Source: Rhyacophila brunnea (Eukaryota > Arthropoda > Insecta > Trichoptera > Rhyacophilidae). From it: a DNA stretch of 64,000 bases. A program made the translations under genes and the position numbers. Numbering within the stretch: position 1 is the stretch's first letter; the number at the start of each line of letters is the position of its first letter. The stretch lies in assembly GCA_022495005.1 (NCBI GenBank), contig JAGYXB010000018.1:1116001-1180000 (forward strand), written 5' to 3'. Of this stretch, positions 11,892-22,457 are shown in pieces. The notes beneath the pieces were generated by a model. The model was given only the letters and a program-made list of their open reading frames with translations, made no database searches and was not told the DNA's origin.

Positions 11892-13602
11892 TCCCTATAT
11901 TCAAGAAAAATTTTCTTTTAATTTTTTGACAATTTTTTTTGTATTTTTTTTATTATTTGGCATAAAAAATACATATAACCTCAAATTTTCACCCTCCTAC
12001 CCCCACCCTACCATTTTTTAATCGCGATTTTATTATTTTTGTATGAACAAATTTAACCGTCGTTCGTATTTCAAACAGAACGAAATTATTTATGTTGTTG
12101 AATGACAGATGGCGCTATGTCCGAGAAGAATTCAAGAGAAGCGTCGCGTCATTTTGACATTTCATTCGGCATATCACAACGCAGTGCGTGCAAAATTTTG
12201 TACGATTTATTTAATTTATCTATTTTTATGTGCGTGTATTACAGTGCACAATGCCAGCAAGACGCAAGGGGGGGCATTTAGGCCGTCGAACGAATAAAGC
12301 AACAAACATGCGAAATAGTAGAGCAGAAAGAACACGAACAAATCCAACAAGATAACAAAAACGTGCGTGTAAGCATGTCACAATTGCATGCATCTCAATC
12401 ACAAGAGGCACGAGCTGAACGAAATCAACAACGAAAATTGGAACGGAGCCAAGCGCGCCGGTTCGTAGTTAACACACGCAGAGCAAATGACCGACAACGC
12501 CAACAAGTACATCGAACATTTACATCCGCTTCGTTCCTTCGTCGGGCATTCGAGTACGAGCCAGATATTGAATATTCCGCTCATCCGAAAGGTGCTGATT
12601 GGTGCTATGGACAAAGAATGTCCGTTGTACGCTCAAATTCAAACATGAGTCAGCCAGGATGTGTTGCGCATCAGGAAAAGTGCAACTATCAGAAATTGAG
12701 ATACCACAGAACCATTGAAAGGCTTGCTCATCGGCACGGTTCCAGATTCAAACCTGTTCCTGAAGTCCATTCGCACATTCAATTCATGCTTCCAAATGGC
12801 TTCGTTCGGAGCAACAGAAATAGTTCACAATACTGCGGCAAGTGGTCAACAATTCCATTCTACGTTCAAAATCAAAGGCCAAGTATACCACAAAGTAGGC
12901 TCATTGCTGCCAATGCCAAACGAACCACATAAATTTTTACAAATCTACTTCATGGGCGGTGAGGACATCAATCATGTAGATGCACGTTGCGGCTACAATG
13001 GCCTCAATTCGCCTATTTCCAGGCGCATCGTCGGCGAACTGGACGCCCTGTTGAATGAGCACAATGAATTATTGAAATTCTTCAAGGCACACATGCACGA
13101 ATTGCAAAGTGACAATCACGCTATTGTCATCAATCCTGATAAAACACCAGCTGGAGAGCACGTACGTCGATTCAATGCGACTGTTGTTGACGACATTGCT
13201 GGAATCATGGTTGGCGACCGCGCATCGACGCGAGAAATCGTGATTCGAAGAAGAAACAATAATCTGGAGTTCATCGCTGACACACCGTTCATACGACGCT
13301 TTTCAATATCCGCTAATTTTCTGGAAGGGACAAGACGGATATTGCATAAACATTAAACGACGAGATCCTGTCACAGGTAATTCATTCATTATGAACATCA
13401 TTACTCATTTTGGATTGAGAAAATGAATGGTTGATGTTTTTTTGTTTTTATCGGCGGTCATCGTCTACAGTTCTCTATTCCTCTTTCTGTCATAGATCCC
13501 ATCCCCACACACTTACGATACATTTGTTACTTTTTATTTAACAACCAAAATATTCACTAGAAATAATTTATATGGCAGAACAACGTTTGCCTGGTCAGCT
13601 AG
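11892..13602 (+). mobile_element. Helitron remnant (5' part joined to 3' terminus)
   Basis: The right end reads ACGTTTGCCTGGTCAGCTAG. It ends CTAG, is preceded by a short GGCA/TGCC stem, and is followed by T, as expected of Helitron 3' termini. The left boundary is inferred at TCCCTATATTC (11892) after an A, giving A|TC...CTAG|T. The inside encodes only the N-terminal region of the Rep-helicase polyprotein. The Rep catalytic and helicase domains are absent, so this copy is internally deleted and cannot be autonomous. It separates two copies of the foldback repeat. Confidence 0.7.
12251..13380 (+). pseudogene. Helitron polyprotein N-terminal fragment, multiply frameshifted
   Basis: Reading begins at 12251 with a basic MPARRKGGHLGRR start typical of Helitron proteins. 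It then needs frame changes near 12353, near 12590 and near 12700 to follow one protein. The best block (about 12715-13290) reads FKIKGQVYHKVGSLLPMPNE, then FLQIYFMGG, and later DKTPAGEHVRRFNA, which I recognise as the Helitron-like N-terminal domain. After about 13290 the conserved YDAFQYPLIFWKGQDGY block is in another frame, so the frame is broken again. The coding similarity stops near 13380. Known: this domain lies upstream of the Rep HUH endonuclease, which is missing here. Confidence 0.8.
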
Positions 13603-14174
13603 TCTATTTATATAATTTTGAAGCCTTATTATCCTTTATATTTATTTTAAACATTTGATGACTGCATAAAGTATTTTTATTACATAAAATAGTATTTTTT
13701 TAAACTTTTCGCTCTAATGTTTTAGAATATAGTCATATTTCGGTACATCCATGTGCGGTGGTATTAATATTTTTTAGATTCATTATTTTTTAAACGCATT
13801 TACAAAACCATTAGTAAAATTAATGTTAACATTATATAGTGACATATTTACGATAAAAAATTATATTTAATAATCTTTGTGATCCCAAATTTAACAAAAA
13901 TTAGGCATTTTATTATTAAAAAATTGGCACGATTAACACATTTGAAGATAATTCTAAAGATACTAATTATAAGCTTTGTCTTTGACCATTCAAATGTGAT
14001 AAACATTCTACGAATAATGTTTGCTTTATAATAATTATTGACCTAAGAATAAGGTACTATTTTTTGAAATACGCCATATTTATTGGCATTTCCCAGTGGT
14101 TAAGCTACAACATACGGCCTTATTCTTAGGTCAATAATTATTATAAAGCAAACATTATTCGTAGAATGTTTATC
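13603..14174. repeat. Second foldback copy ending in a perfect 57-bp hairpin
   Basis: About 13603-14040 is a diverged copy of 10888-11325. It ends in an inverted repeat whose arms, 13998-14054 and 14118-14174, are perfectly complementary over 57 bp. The 63-bp loop contains CCCAGTGGTTAAGCTACAAC, also present inverted in the spacer of the first copy (about 11410-11435). Confidence 0.8.
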
Positions 14175-14621
14175 AGTTGTGTAATTCATGCGCACTAGAA
14201 ATCGTATCTGTGGATGATCAGGGTTAAATTATTGTTACACTATAATGGTTTTTCATTGGAAAAATATTTTAAATATAAAATATTTTTTTTATGAGAAATG
14301 GATGTTTAGCCACTTGCATTACCAATTGGATCCAGAGTCATGAGCCATGACTATTTAGAATTTGAATATAAGATAGATAATGCAAAATTGCACTTGGCAC
14401 ATGGCATTCATCCGTAAATCAACAAAACTTAAAAAAACATGAGAATTAATGGATCGTTGATGAAATATGCAAACTCAATTTTGAAAAATTCTAGATATTC
14501 ATTTAAACTGAATATTTAAACTATTATATTGAACTATTTTAAATGAGAGATGAGTATATTCTCATTTCACAGATTGATGTTTGCTGTGAAAAATATTTAA
14601 AACAATGTAAGTATCCCAAAC
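14175..14621. other. Intergenic stretch, nothing recognised
   Basis: AT-rich sequence between the foldback repeat and the Ctr9 pseudogene. No ORF, repeat pair or motif stood out. Confidence 0.4.
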
Positions 14622-15330
14622 CTTGCTTTATCCTGATTATTTAGCTTCATAAAGCAATGGCCCATGCCGAAACGGAGACGGAGAACAGCCAGGCGGTTGG
14701 GGTTGGTTCTCAGAGTTTCCCTGTAGAAGCCGAGAGCGCTGCGGTAGTCTTTTTTATTGAAAGCGATGCACACTTTCCAGAACAGCGAGGTGATGTTGTT
14801 GGAAGATTGATTCATCACAAAATTGAATTGCGCATCCACCGTCCACCACTTTATCACCCTCCAACAAGCACAAGTATGCTCGGCCCAAAAGATTCTGCAA
14901 AAAAAAAAAATACAGACGTACAGCATTTTCGCCGGTAAAGTAAATTCGGCTGTTGTATAATGAAAAATCAGTTGTTTTCATTTTGTTTTTCCAAGTCATG
15001 TTGTGAATGGATTGAACTTGTAAATTGTAAAGTTCACTTCATATTATTATATATAAAGAAATTTGAACAAAATTTGACTAGGTTGAATAAAATAGGTAAT
15101 GAAAGTGGGTAGGTATCGTCTTACATGATCATACATGATGATTTTGTCAGCAGTGGTGTATAGGTTTGCGGCTTTGGTGAACAGATCCCGTTTCATGTTT
15201 ATATTCTTTTCATGGTTAGCTTCCTGCACGCAGTATGTGGCGAGCATGTCCAGGCACCGCATCTGATCTTTCTCCGAGTTAGAATAATCGATGTTGGCCG
15301 CAGTGCGGCCCGCATCCAAGATTTTAATGA
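14622..15330 (-). pseudogene. Ctr9: Partial, intron-containing Ctr9 (Paf1 complex) pseudogene
   Basis: Two adjacent exons of Ctr9, the TPR scaffold of the Paf1 transcription-elongation complex, are visible on the minus strand. The first (about 15330 to 15125) reads DFIKILDAGRTAANIDYSNS and on to ADKIIMYDH, followed by a GTAAGA donor. The second (14894-14622), after a poly-pyrimidine tract and CAG, reads [14 protein letters not shown], then shifts frame to [18 protein letters not shown] and [19 protein letters not shown], then [16 protein letters not shown] before a GTTTGG donor-like site. One frameshift lies inside the second exon near GDK, and upstream of DFIKIL the frame meets a stop. The rest of Ctr9 (about 1,000 residues) is not here. 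The retained intron argues for a DNA-level partial duplication rather than retroposition. Confidence 0.82.
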
Positions 15331-16644
15331 AGTCATCAGTTCTTTTTGTTTACGTACGGCACCTGTATAGAATACAAACATTATGAGAATAAGCAATTTG
15401 AAAAATTGAAAGGACCCTCGCAAACGATGCTAATAGAAATCAAGATCCGACAGGTCCCATCCATTCATTCAAATATCATTCTCTCTGGACATAAAAATGT
15501 GGATAAATGTGGTTGAAAAATTAACCCTGCCTACATCGCAATAAGGGTTATTGTTGTACATTTCTTTCCAAAACGCTAATATATATATTATATTATATTG
15601 TAGCAAGTAGTTAAATATAAACTTTACCCACATTGCAAAAAAAGGATTATTCGAGATTTTTGAAAGGTGTCTTTGACCTATTCTGCAAAACTTGCCCACT
15701 TTAATATTGTGATTTTGTATGAAACGGTGTATTATCATGGTACTTATATCAATGTATACAAACGAGAAAGTTTTAATACCGGCTCGGTTATTGTAACTTG
15801 GTTTCTATGGGGCACTATTTCTTTCAAAAAGTTTGAAACGCAATATGATTAGCAAGGTCTTTTTTCATTGAGGCATGACCATAATAGATTAAATTGGACT
15901 AGAAATCATGCATTCTTGCACGCCAATCGAGATATCGGGAAGATTCTACAGGTGTCACTCTTAGCACAGCTATGAAAAACGCCCAATGTTCGGTACACCA
16001 TGGTATTCGCTCGACTATGTGTGTCGAGACGTGGTGGTTGGCGATGGAGAAAAGCAAACACCAGAGAGTAATCATTACCCATAAAAATTGATTAAAAAAG
16101 TATTCATGTAGTTATTTAGTAAAATATTAATATACCTACTCAAAAGGGTTCGCCATCCAGATTATAATTGATAGTTTTTTTTTCTACAATAGACTGTTTA
16201 CCTTAGGAAATTGATGGTGACATTCTAACTTCATTACATTCCATGCGTAAAATCTTATAAGTACTTACTACTTACGCCAACATTGACATTGACCCAGATG
16301 ATAAGTGGGATCTCTCTAGGCGAAGAATACTGAGTATTTTTTTTCATCTCATGCGGTAGGTAATAATTGTTCAGGATCCAACTTCGATCACCTAAAACAA
16401 TTTAGATTAGGCAAACGACATTGGTTACGTTAATCACATGTCATAAAATGAAGTAAAATCACATCACAAAACTTTAGCTAGTTCAATGTAATAATTATAA
16501 CGAAACTATACATTCAAAACACTACATTATTATAAAATAAGTGATGGTTTATCTTTACACTATTATCAAAAATCAAAATGTTTCGAAGTCGCATGACCAG
16601 CACCGCGATTTCCTAACTCTCGTCTCGTGTGGCACCAGACAAGA
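15331..16644. other. Intergenic stretch, no gene seen
   Basis: No ORF with protein character and no paired repeats were recognised. The sequence becomes less AT-rich towards 16600, where a CRE-like cluster begins. Confidence 0.4.
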
Positions 16645-16909
16645 TGACGTAATTGTGACGTCACGCTCGAGGCATGCCGACCGCGCACAGAATAACCATA
16701 GAAAATTTTATTATGATACACCTATATGTGTATGGTGACAATGAATAGCGCCGCTGTCTGACCACTCGCTATTTTCTCGAATGCTATTATCCCTCCGGTA
16801 GTACGTCATAATGATGTCATATGACGTCATCTCGACCGGGAAGCTTGCACTCGCAAGTTCTAACATAGAGCCCCAGGGCGTAGGTACGAGGAACTAAAGA
16901 ATGACGTCA
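16645..16909. promoter_or_regulatory. Cluster of CRE/ATF-type palindromes
   Basis: Three perfect TGACGTCA octamers lie at 16656-16663, 16822-16829 and 16902-16909. Variants add to them: TGACGTAA at 16645, TACGTCA at 16802 and TGATGTCA at 16812. Known: TGACGTCA is the full palindromic site for CREB/ATF and related bZIP factors. The region is also richer in GC and CpG than its neighbours. I cannot attach it to a gene: the nearest recognisable coding sequence is the Ctr9 pseudogene 1.3 kb away, reading away from it. It may be a promoter or enhancer, or part of an unrecognised element. Confidence 0.5.
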
Positions 16910-17429
16910 TTACATTTTAAGCTACTAGAGAAAAAATAATTGCGCTGTACTTACCCGTGTTATGGGAATTCACCGTCTTCGAGCTGCATTAAAAAACTTG
17001 GGATGCCCCGTAAGTAATTATTGCTTTGCCGTAATCTATTTTCACATTGCTGCAAAATTCATAATATATTACATTTTCTTATAACGAATAATCGTCAACT
17101 TAACCCTTTGTCTATTGTAAGGTATAACGATACGCTACGGCCTACGCCAATCGATGTATGAAGCTTCTCTCAGTAACATAGAAAAATAATGAATCATTTC
17201 AGCGTATAGGCATGTGGGGCTTATAAAATTTATATCAAAAATACGACTTGGAAGTTAAAGGCTTAAAATAGTATACGATCACTTCGTTATAGTTTTTTAG
17301 ATCTGCTAACACATAAACAGTAAAAAATAATGATTCATATTATAACACAGCATAATAATTATTAATTACCTATTAATGATTTGCTGTATTTTTTGCCTAA
17401 CAACGATATTATGGGTCAATGAGAAATGG

Positions 17430-17953
17430 GACCAGTCTCAGGAAATAAAAACTACAATTGAGATCGCAAGGAGCGCCTTTCTCAAAATGAGACACCTCCT
17501 TAGCAATCGAGATCTTAACCTAGGTCTGAGACTGCGTATGGTACGTTGTTATTTGCTCTCAATTCTTTTCTATGGCATGGAAGTATGGACGCTAAACCAA
17601 GAGATGTCACGGAGACTTAAAGCTTTCGAGATGTGGCTGTATAGACGCATCCTCAAAATTCCTTGGACTGACCGGGTGACAAAAAATGTTGAAGTTCTCA
17701 ATCGAATGGGGAAGGACCGAGAAATTCTAAGTAGTATCAAAACCAGGAAACTACAATACCTCGACCACATTATGAGAGGACACATATACAGCATTCCCAA
17801 CTTGTCATTCAAGGAAAGATCAATGGGAAGCGTAGCAGAGGACGGCGCCGCATTTCGTGGCTTAAGAACCTCCGTGATTGGTACGAGTGCAGCTCCACCG
17901 AACTGTTCCGGGTAGCAGACGACAAAGATAAGATCGATATAAAGATTTTTAAT
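17430..17953 (+). pseudogene. 3' end of an RTE-like non-LTR retrotransposon RT
   Basis: This open stretch reads LGLRLRMVRCYLLSILFYGM, then EVWTLNQ, RRLKAFEMWLYRRILKIPW and KTRKLQYLDHIMRG. It is the C-terminal region after the RT domain in RTE/BovB-type LINEs. Near 17814 the frame slips and continues as GKINGKRSRGRRRISWLKNL, then ELFRVADDK. EN, the RT fingers and palm, and the YADD block are absent, so this is a 5'-truncated, dead copy. No poly(A) or microsatellite tail is obvious after 17953. Confidence 0.75.
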
Positions 17954-19930
17954 AACACAGGTTTTCAATACGCCGTAAAAAATCAAATTATATGTGGGTA
18001 CTTATAATATAAGTATTATTATAATTTAGGTAAATATTCTATTCATACATATACTGCATTCCTAATCGCTGAAAAGCCTCAATTAAAATAAAGACTCAAC
18101 TCGGTGTTGTCAGCAAGTTAGGTACCTAGGTACCTATATCTCGCCTTAATGCCCTTAATCAATCTAATATTACGTTCAAAGCTGACTGGAAGAACGAAAT
18201 AATGAGTTTAATAATTCTGTGAAGATAAAAAAACAGGAAGATCGCCTCTCTTCTAATTATAGCAAGGAATCAATCATTTTGAGGCTGCTGTTGAGATGTC
18301 CCAAGACTACAAAATGTTATAAAGGTTTTCGCAACGCCATTTTTTCATTGTACCTAGTCACCCAAGCATTTTGAACCTATAAGATACCTAGACGAAATAA
18401 TATAGCTTGCCAGCGATTATATTAACCAATGCCCATACAGGTCACATTGAAGTTAAAAAAATGTATGATAGGTAGGTACCTACCTACCATTAGTAATCGA
18501 GTGGCAATAGTCGTGCATGATTATCATTTTTGAGGTTTTTACGCCGAATATGTATAATATGTAGGTACATACCTATTTCTATGTATTTAATTAATACATA
18601 GATATGGTGCTTTTATTTATGAATTGGTCATAGCATAGTAGTTGGCCGTTTCAACTTTTGGTTGATAAAATAAGGTATCAGTCATTATTTTATTACGTCG
18701 TCTGTTGATATGTATAGCTTGGTCTCCATTTTCATATAGAAAAACTTGAACCAAAATTATTCCCTGTGATTTTTAAAAAAAGTTATTGGTGAAGAAAAAT
18801 ACAAACACTTCAAAATGATAAACACCAGAAAGGCTGTGAAGACACCCCCAAAAATTATAACTTGTTTCAATATTGTGGAGTTATTTTAAAACATCAGAAA
18901 ATGAAAAGACCAGAGCAGCATTAAATTTCACTGCCATAAGGTAACAGCTTCTACTATGCAAATATACAATAATATTGATGTACCTACTACCTATGTAGGT
19001 ATTCAACAGTTTTAAGTACACTAAATGATATAGAACCACAGTCTAATCACGAACCGACAATCATTTACATAATATTATTATCTCGGCAAGATGACATTGA
19101 ACCATCCACATCTGTTTATTTGATCCACTGTGGTGCAGTTGAAAACTATGTATTCCGTTTAAAAAACCTACTAGAAAATTGAAAAAAAAAAATTAAAAAC
19201 TTTTTTTTACAATAGTGAAACAACAGTTGTTATTAAAATAGGTACGAGTAGGTAGGTACCTAATTCGGAAAATATTATTCTTTGCAGATGATACATACTA
19301 GGAATTATCGATATTAATGGTATTATAATAATTATATAGTACCTATAGCAATTATTATATTTAACACAAAAAATATTACTCCAGTATTGGAAGATAATGA
19401 CTTGTTTTTGTGTCTTGCACTATGTGGTGCCAGATAATATCTCAGATGGTATTTCAGATAAATCCGGCATTCATAAGAGAAACAAGGCCAATTCTGAAAG
19501 ATGGATACAGAGAAATACTAAAACCTGGTTTTTTCAATTATTTTTTTAATGGTTTTTTCATATTATTTTTTGTTTGTTTTTGCAAAATCACTTATTTTTC
19601 ATCAATTTTCTTAGAATTGGGCTCTTATCTTCAAAATTCTAGAAGCTCGTATATTTGTGTATTCCTTCGCTGCAAGGTTCTTTTGTGATTTCACATTATT
19701 TTTCGGGTTCTGGAGACCTACTAAATTTAGGTCCCTGACCTGTAGCCCTCTTTGTAAATTCAGCCCTGCTTGTAAGGGTAAATAATTACAAATTTGGAGC
19801 ACATCTGAAAACCGAACAGCCTATATTATATTGTAGACCTTGTAGGACTAATCGTTAATAAATAAACTAACATATTCTCACGAATCAGTTCTTACAACTT
19901 TAAGAACTATATTCCTACATGCAATATTAT
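17954..19930. other. AT-rich intergenic stretch with TAGGTACCTA tracts
   Basis: No gene seen. Short self-complementary tracts built from GGTACCTA/TAGGTA occur at about 18119-18136, 18470-18488 and 19240-19262. They recur across the window and look like a genome-wide simple motif. Confidence 0.45.
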
Positions 19931-19934
19931 CTCA

Positions 19935-20047
19935 ATAACACGAAACGGAACGCAATTTTCAAAGAATCCACGAGCCGGAACGGCATCTTTTAGAATTTCA
20001 CGAACAGGAACGGCGCTCCGGTGCGTTCCGGTCTATTTCGAGCCCTG
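19935..20047. mobile_element. One-ended fragment of the CAGGGCTCGAAATGGA hAT-like family
   Basis: The minus strand starts CAGGGCTCGAAATAGACCGG at 20047 and runs through GGAGCGCCGTTCCTGTTCGT, closely matching the left end of the element at 10345. The opposite terminus and target duplication are not recognisable. Confidence 0.6.
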
Positions 20048-20088
20048 GCTTGGTTGTATATTAAATGATGCCAATGTATAATTTAGAC

Positions 20089-20356
20089 CAGTGGTCCTCA
20101 GAAAGTTTTCTCGTGGTCCGCAATTTTTGGGCGTCCAAATGCTAATGCTAAAATTTTAATAAAAACCTGTGCAACTGTAAGTATTTGAGCATTGTGTTTT
20201 TGTCCTTAAATATATTAATGGTTTTACGTGACGAAATTAACTGCTATCATACGTTATTATATTTTATATAATATGTTTTCCTTATATGTTAGCGGTGCGT
20301 AAAACGTTTCTAATAATTTCAGTAATCCACAGCTGTAAAAAGGTTTTGAAACACTG
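20089..20356. mobile_element. hAT-like MITE, 268 bp
   Basis: The left terminus is CAGTGGTCCTCAGAAAG and the right is AAGGTTTTGAAACACTG, an imperfect inverted pair. ATTTAGAC (20081-20088) and ATTTCGAC (20357-20364) match at seven of eight positions, consistent with an aged 8-bp duplication. No coding capacity. Confidence 0.65.
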
Positions 20357-20364
20357 ATTTCGAC

Positions 20365-20999
20365 CATTTTAAGGGACAAATAAACATTTTAAACATAGTA
20401 TAGAAGTCTGTCAGAAATTTGAATACCTGAATTGAAAACTATTTCAGTCAAACAAATAATTTAGATGGACTAAAATACCTTGTTCAGCAAGAAAAGAAAA
20501 AATACCTACGCCAGAAGGGAAAAGGAATCTGGACAAAATTACTGAAAAATATGTGTTTACAATAGACAATGCGTTTTGATATATCCAAAATCTAATGTGT
20601 CCAGCGCATAATTTAAAACAAAACTTGCCATTCATAATTTTACTCTCTGCAACCAAAAACGATTGATGGTCTTTGCAATGTTTTGATTGAAGTCGAAAGT
20701 GGGCTTACTGCAAATTAGCTTTCCAGTGTAATAATATGTCAATAATTTACTCTTCCTCTTCTGCCTCTTTCTACGACGACGACGACGACGACTATAAAAC
20801 CGCTATTCTGTATAGTGATGGAGCAGGGAAAAAAACCAGGAAAAAATTTAGTACTCACCAATGCTTTATTAAATTAATATTGCAATGCCACGTAATATCA
20901 CCAATGTACATTAAAAAAAGGAGAAGGACCACACTCAAATTGAGGTTGAACGATTCGCTCTGTAATTGAAATGAGGTTGAGAAATAAAAAAATCGTGTT
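20365..20999. other. Intergenic stretch with a (GAC)n microsatellite
   Basis: A short GAC triplet run lies at about 20775-20791. It gives an aspartate run in one frame, but I see no evidence that the frame is coding. Otherwise nothing recognised. Confidence 0.4.
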
Positions 21000-21253
21000 C
21001 ATGCTGATTATAAACCTGCGTTTAAAGAAGCCTGGAAAAACCTAAGCCATACCATGTCACAATCTCCACCTATAGTAATAGGGAACGACTCTACCTACGC
21101 TATGACCGGTCCCAAGCCCGGATAAAGGATGAGGGTTCGTCGTAGGGTTAATCACCCAACACGGTAAAAAAAACTCTGATTACGAACCCCGGACTCCCCA
21201 TAAACCAACGACCCAAGCAAAGAATTAAGAACAAACGATTATATATACAATGT

Positions 21254-22440
21254 GGCACATGGAACGTACGCACTATGTTGCAGCCGGGCAAGATGGAGGA
21301 GGTTGCAACTGAATTGCATAAGTATAAAATGAGCGTGACTGTATTGCAGGAAATAAGATGGGAGGGCGCAGGTTTCATAAACAAGAGAAACTACACTTTG
21401 TATTACAGTGGATCTGCAGGTACGCAGGGTCGCTATGGAACTGGGTTCTTAATCAGCTCTGATATCCGCAGGGCAGTACTAGGATTTGAGCCAATTAGTG
21501 AGAGATTATGTAAACTTAAACTGAAAGGTACACTTTTCAATATTACGTTCATCAACGTTTATGCCCCAACTGATGACGCGACCGAGGAAATTAAGGATAG
21601 ATTCTATGAAGATCTGCAGAGAGCCTGCGAAATAGTCTTCCCACATGATGCTCTAATTATCTTGGGAGACTTCAATGCAAAAGTTGGAAAAGATGAAGCA
21701 TTTAAATAAGTAGCTGGGTAGCACAGTTTGCATCAAACGACAATCGATAATGGTGAACGTCTATGCTTTTTAGCGGCTGCAAATAATTTATTAATTAGTA
21801 GTACATGGTTTAAACATAAAAATATCCACAAAGGAACCTGGAAAATACCTGGAAGTAATACATGCAACCAAATAGAATGATCACATTCTTGTATCAAAAA
21901 GAAGAGCGACAACAGTGGAGGATGTGCGCGTCTGCAGAGAAGCCAATTGCGATTCTGATCACTTCCTGGTGAGAGCAAAAATAAAACAAAAAATCTCCTT
22001 AATACTGAAAAAAGAAGGCCAGAGAAGAACTAAATGGAGAGCTGAAAAATTGAGTGATGAAGAAATTTTGGATAAATACCAGGAATCTATAGAAACAAAC
22101 TTAAAAATGACTTTAATAACCGATGATGTGAATGTGGACTGGGAAAATACAGAAAACTGTGTTATCACGAGTGCCACAGAAATTCTGGGGGAAAACAAAG
22201 CAAAAATAGATGCAGGATGGTTTGATGATGATTGCAGGCAAGCACTGTTTGAAAAAAATGAAGCAAGGAAGAAATGCCTACAAAGGGAAACAAAGAGAAA
22301 AACTGCAACAAAGCTCTGTCGAGAGAAAAAGCGATTGGTGCTCAAGAGAATACTTCAAGACATGGAATGTCAAAGAAGAAACAATGATCCCAGAAAATTT
22401 TACAAGACTAAATCCTATCAACCCTGATTAAACTCCTGTA
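21254..22440 (+). pseudogene. LINE endonuclease domain (broken)
   Basis: The frame opens GTWNVRTMLQPGKMEEV. It carries the exonuclease-endonuclease-phosphatase blocks: VLQEIRWEGAG, YGTGFLIS, FINVYAPTDDA and LILGDFNAKVG (the GDFN block). It stops at 21709. The frame then moves and later shows CDSDHFLVRAKI (the SDH block) at about 21950, followed by a lysine-rich spacer to about 22430. Known: this domain nicks target DNA to prime reverse transcription. The stop and shift show that it is dead. Confidence 0.82.
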
Positions 22441-22457
22441 AGGATAGTGAAGGACAA

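Noticed and set aside
14657..14938. Plus-strand ORF over the Ctr9 fragment
   Set aside because: It is an antisense shadow of the Ctr9 pseudogene exon.
20736..20969. ORF with a poly-aspartate run
   Set aside because: The run is a (GAC)n microsatellite; no other protein character.
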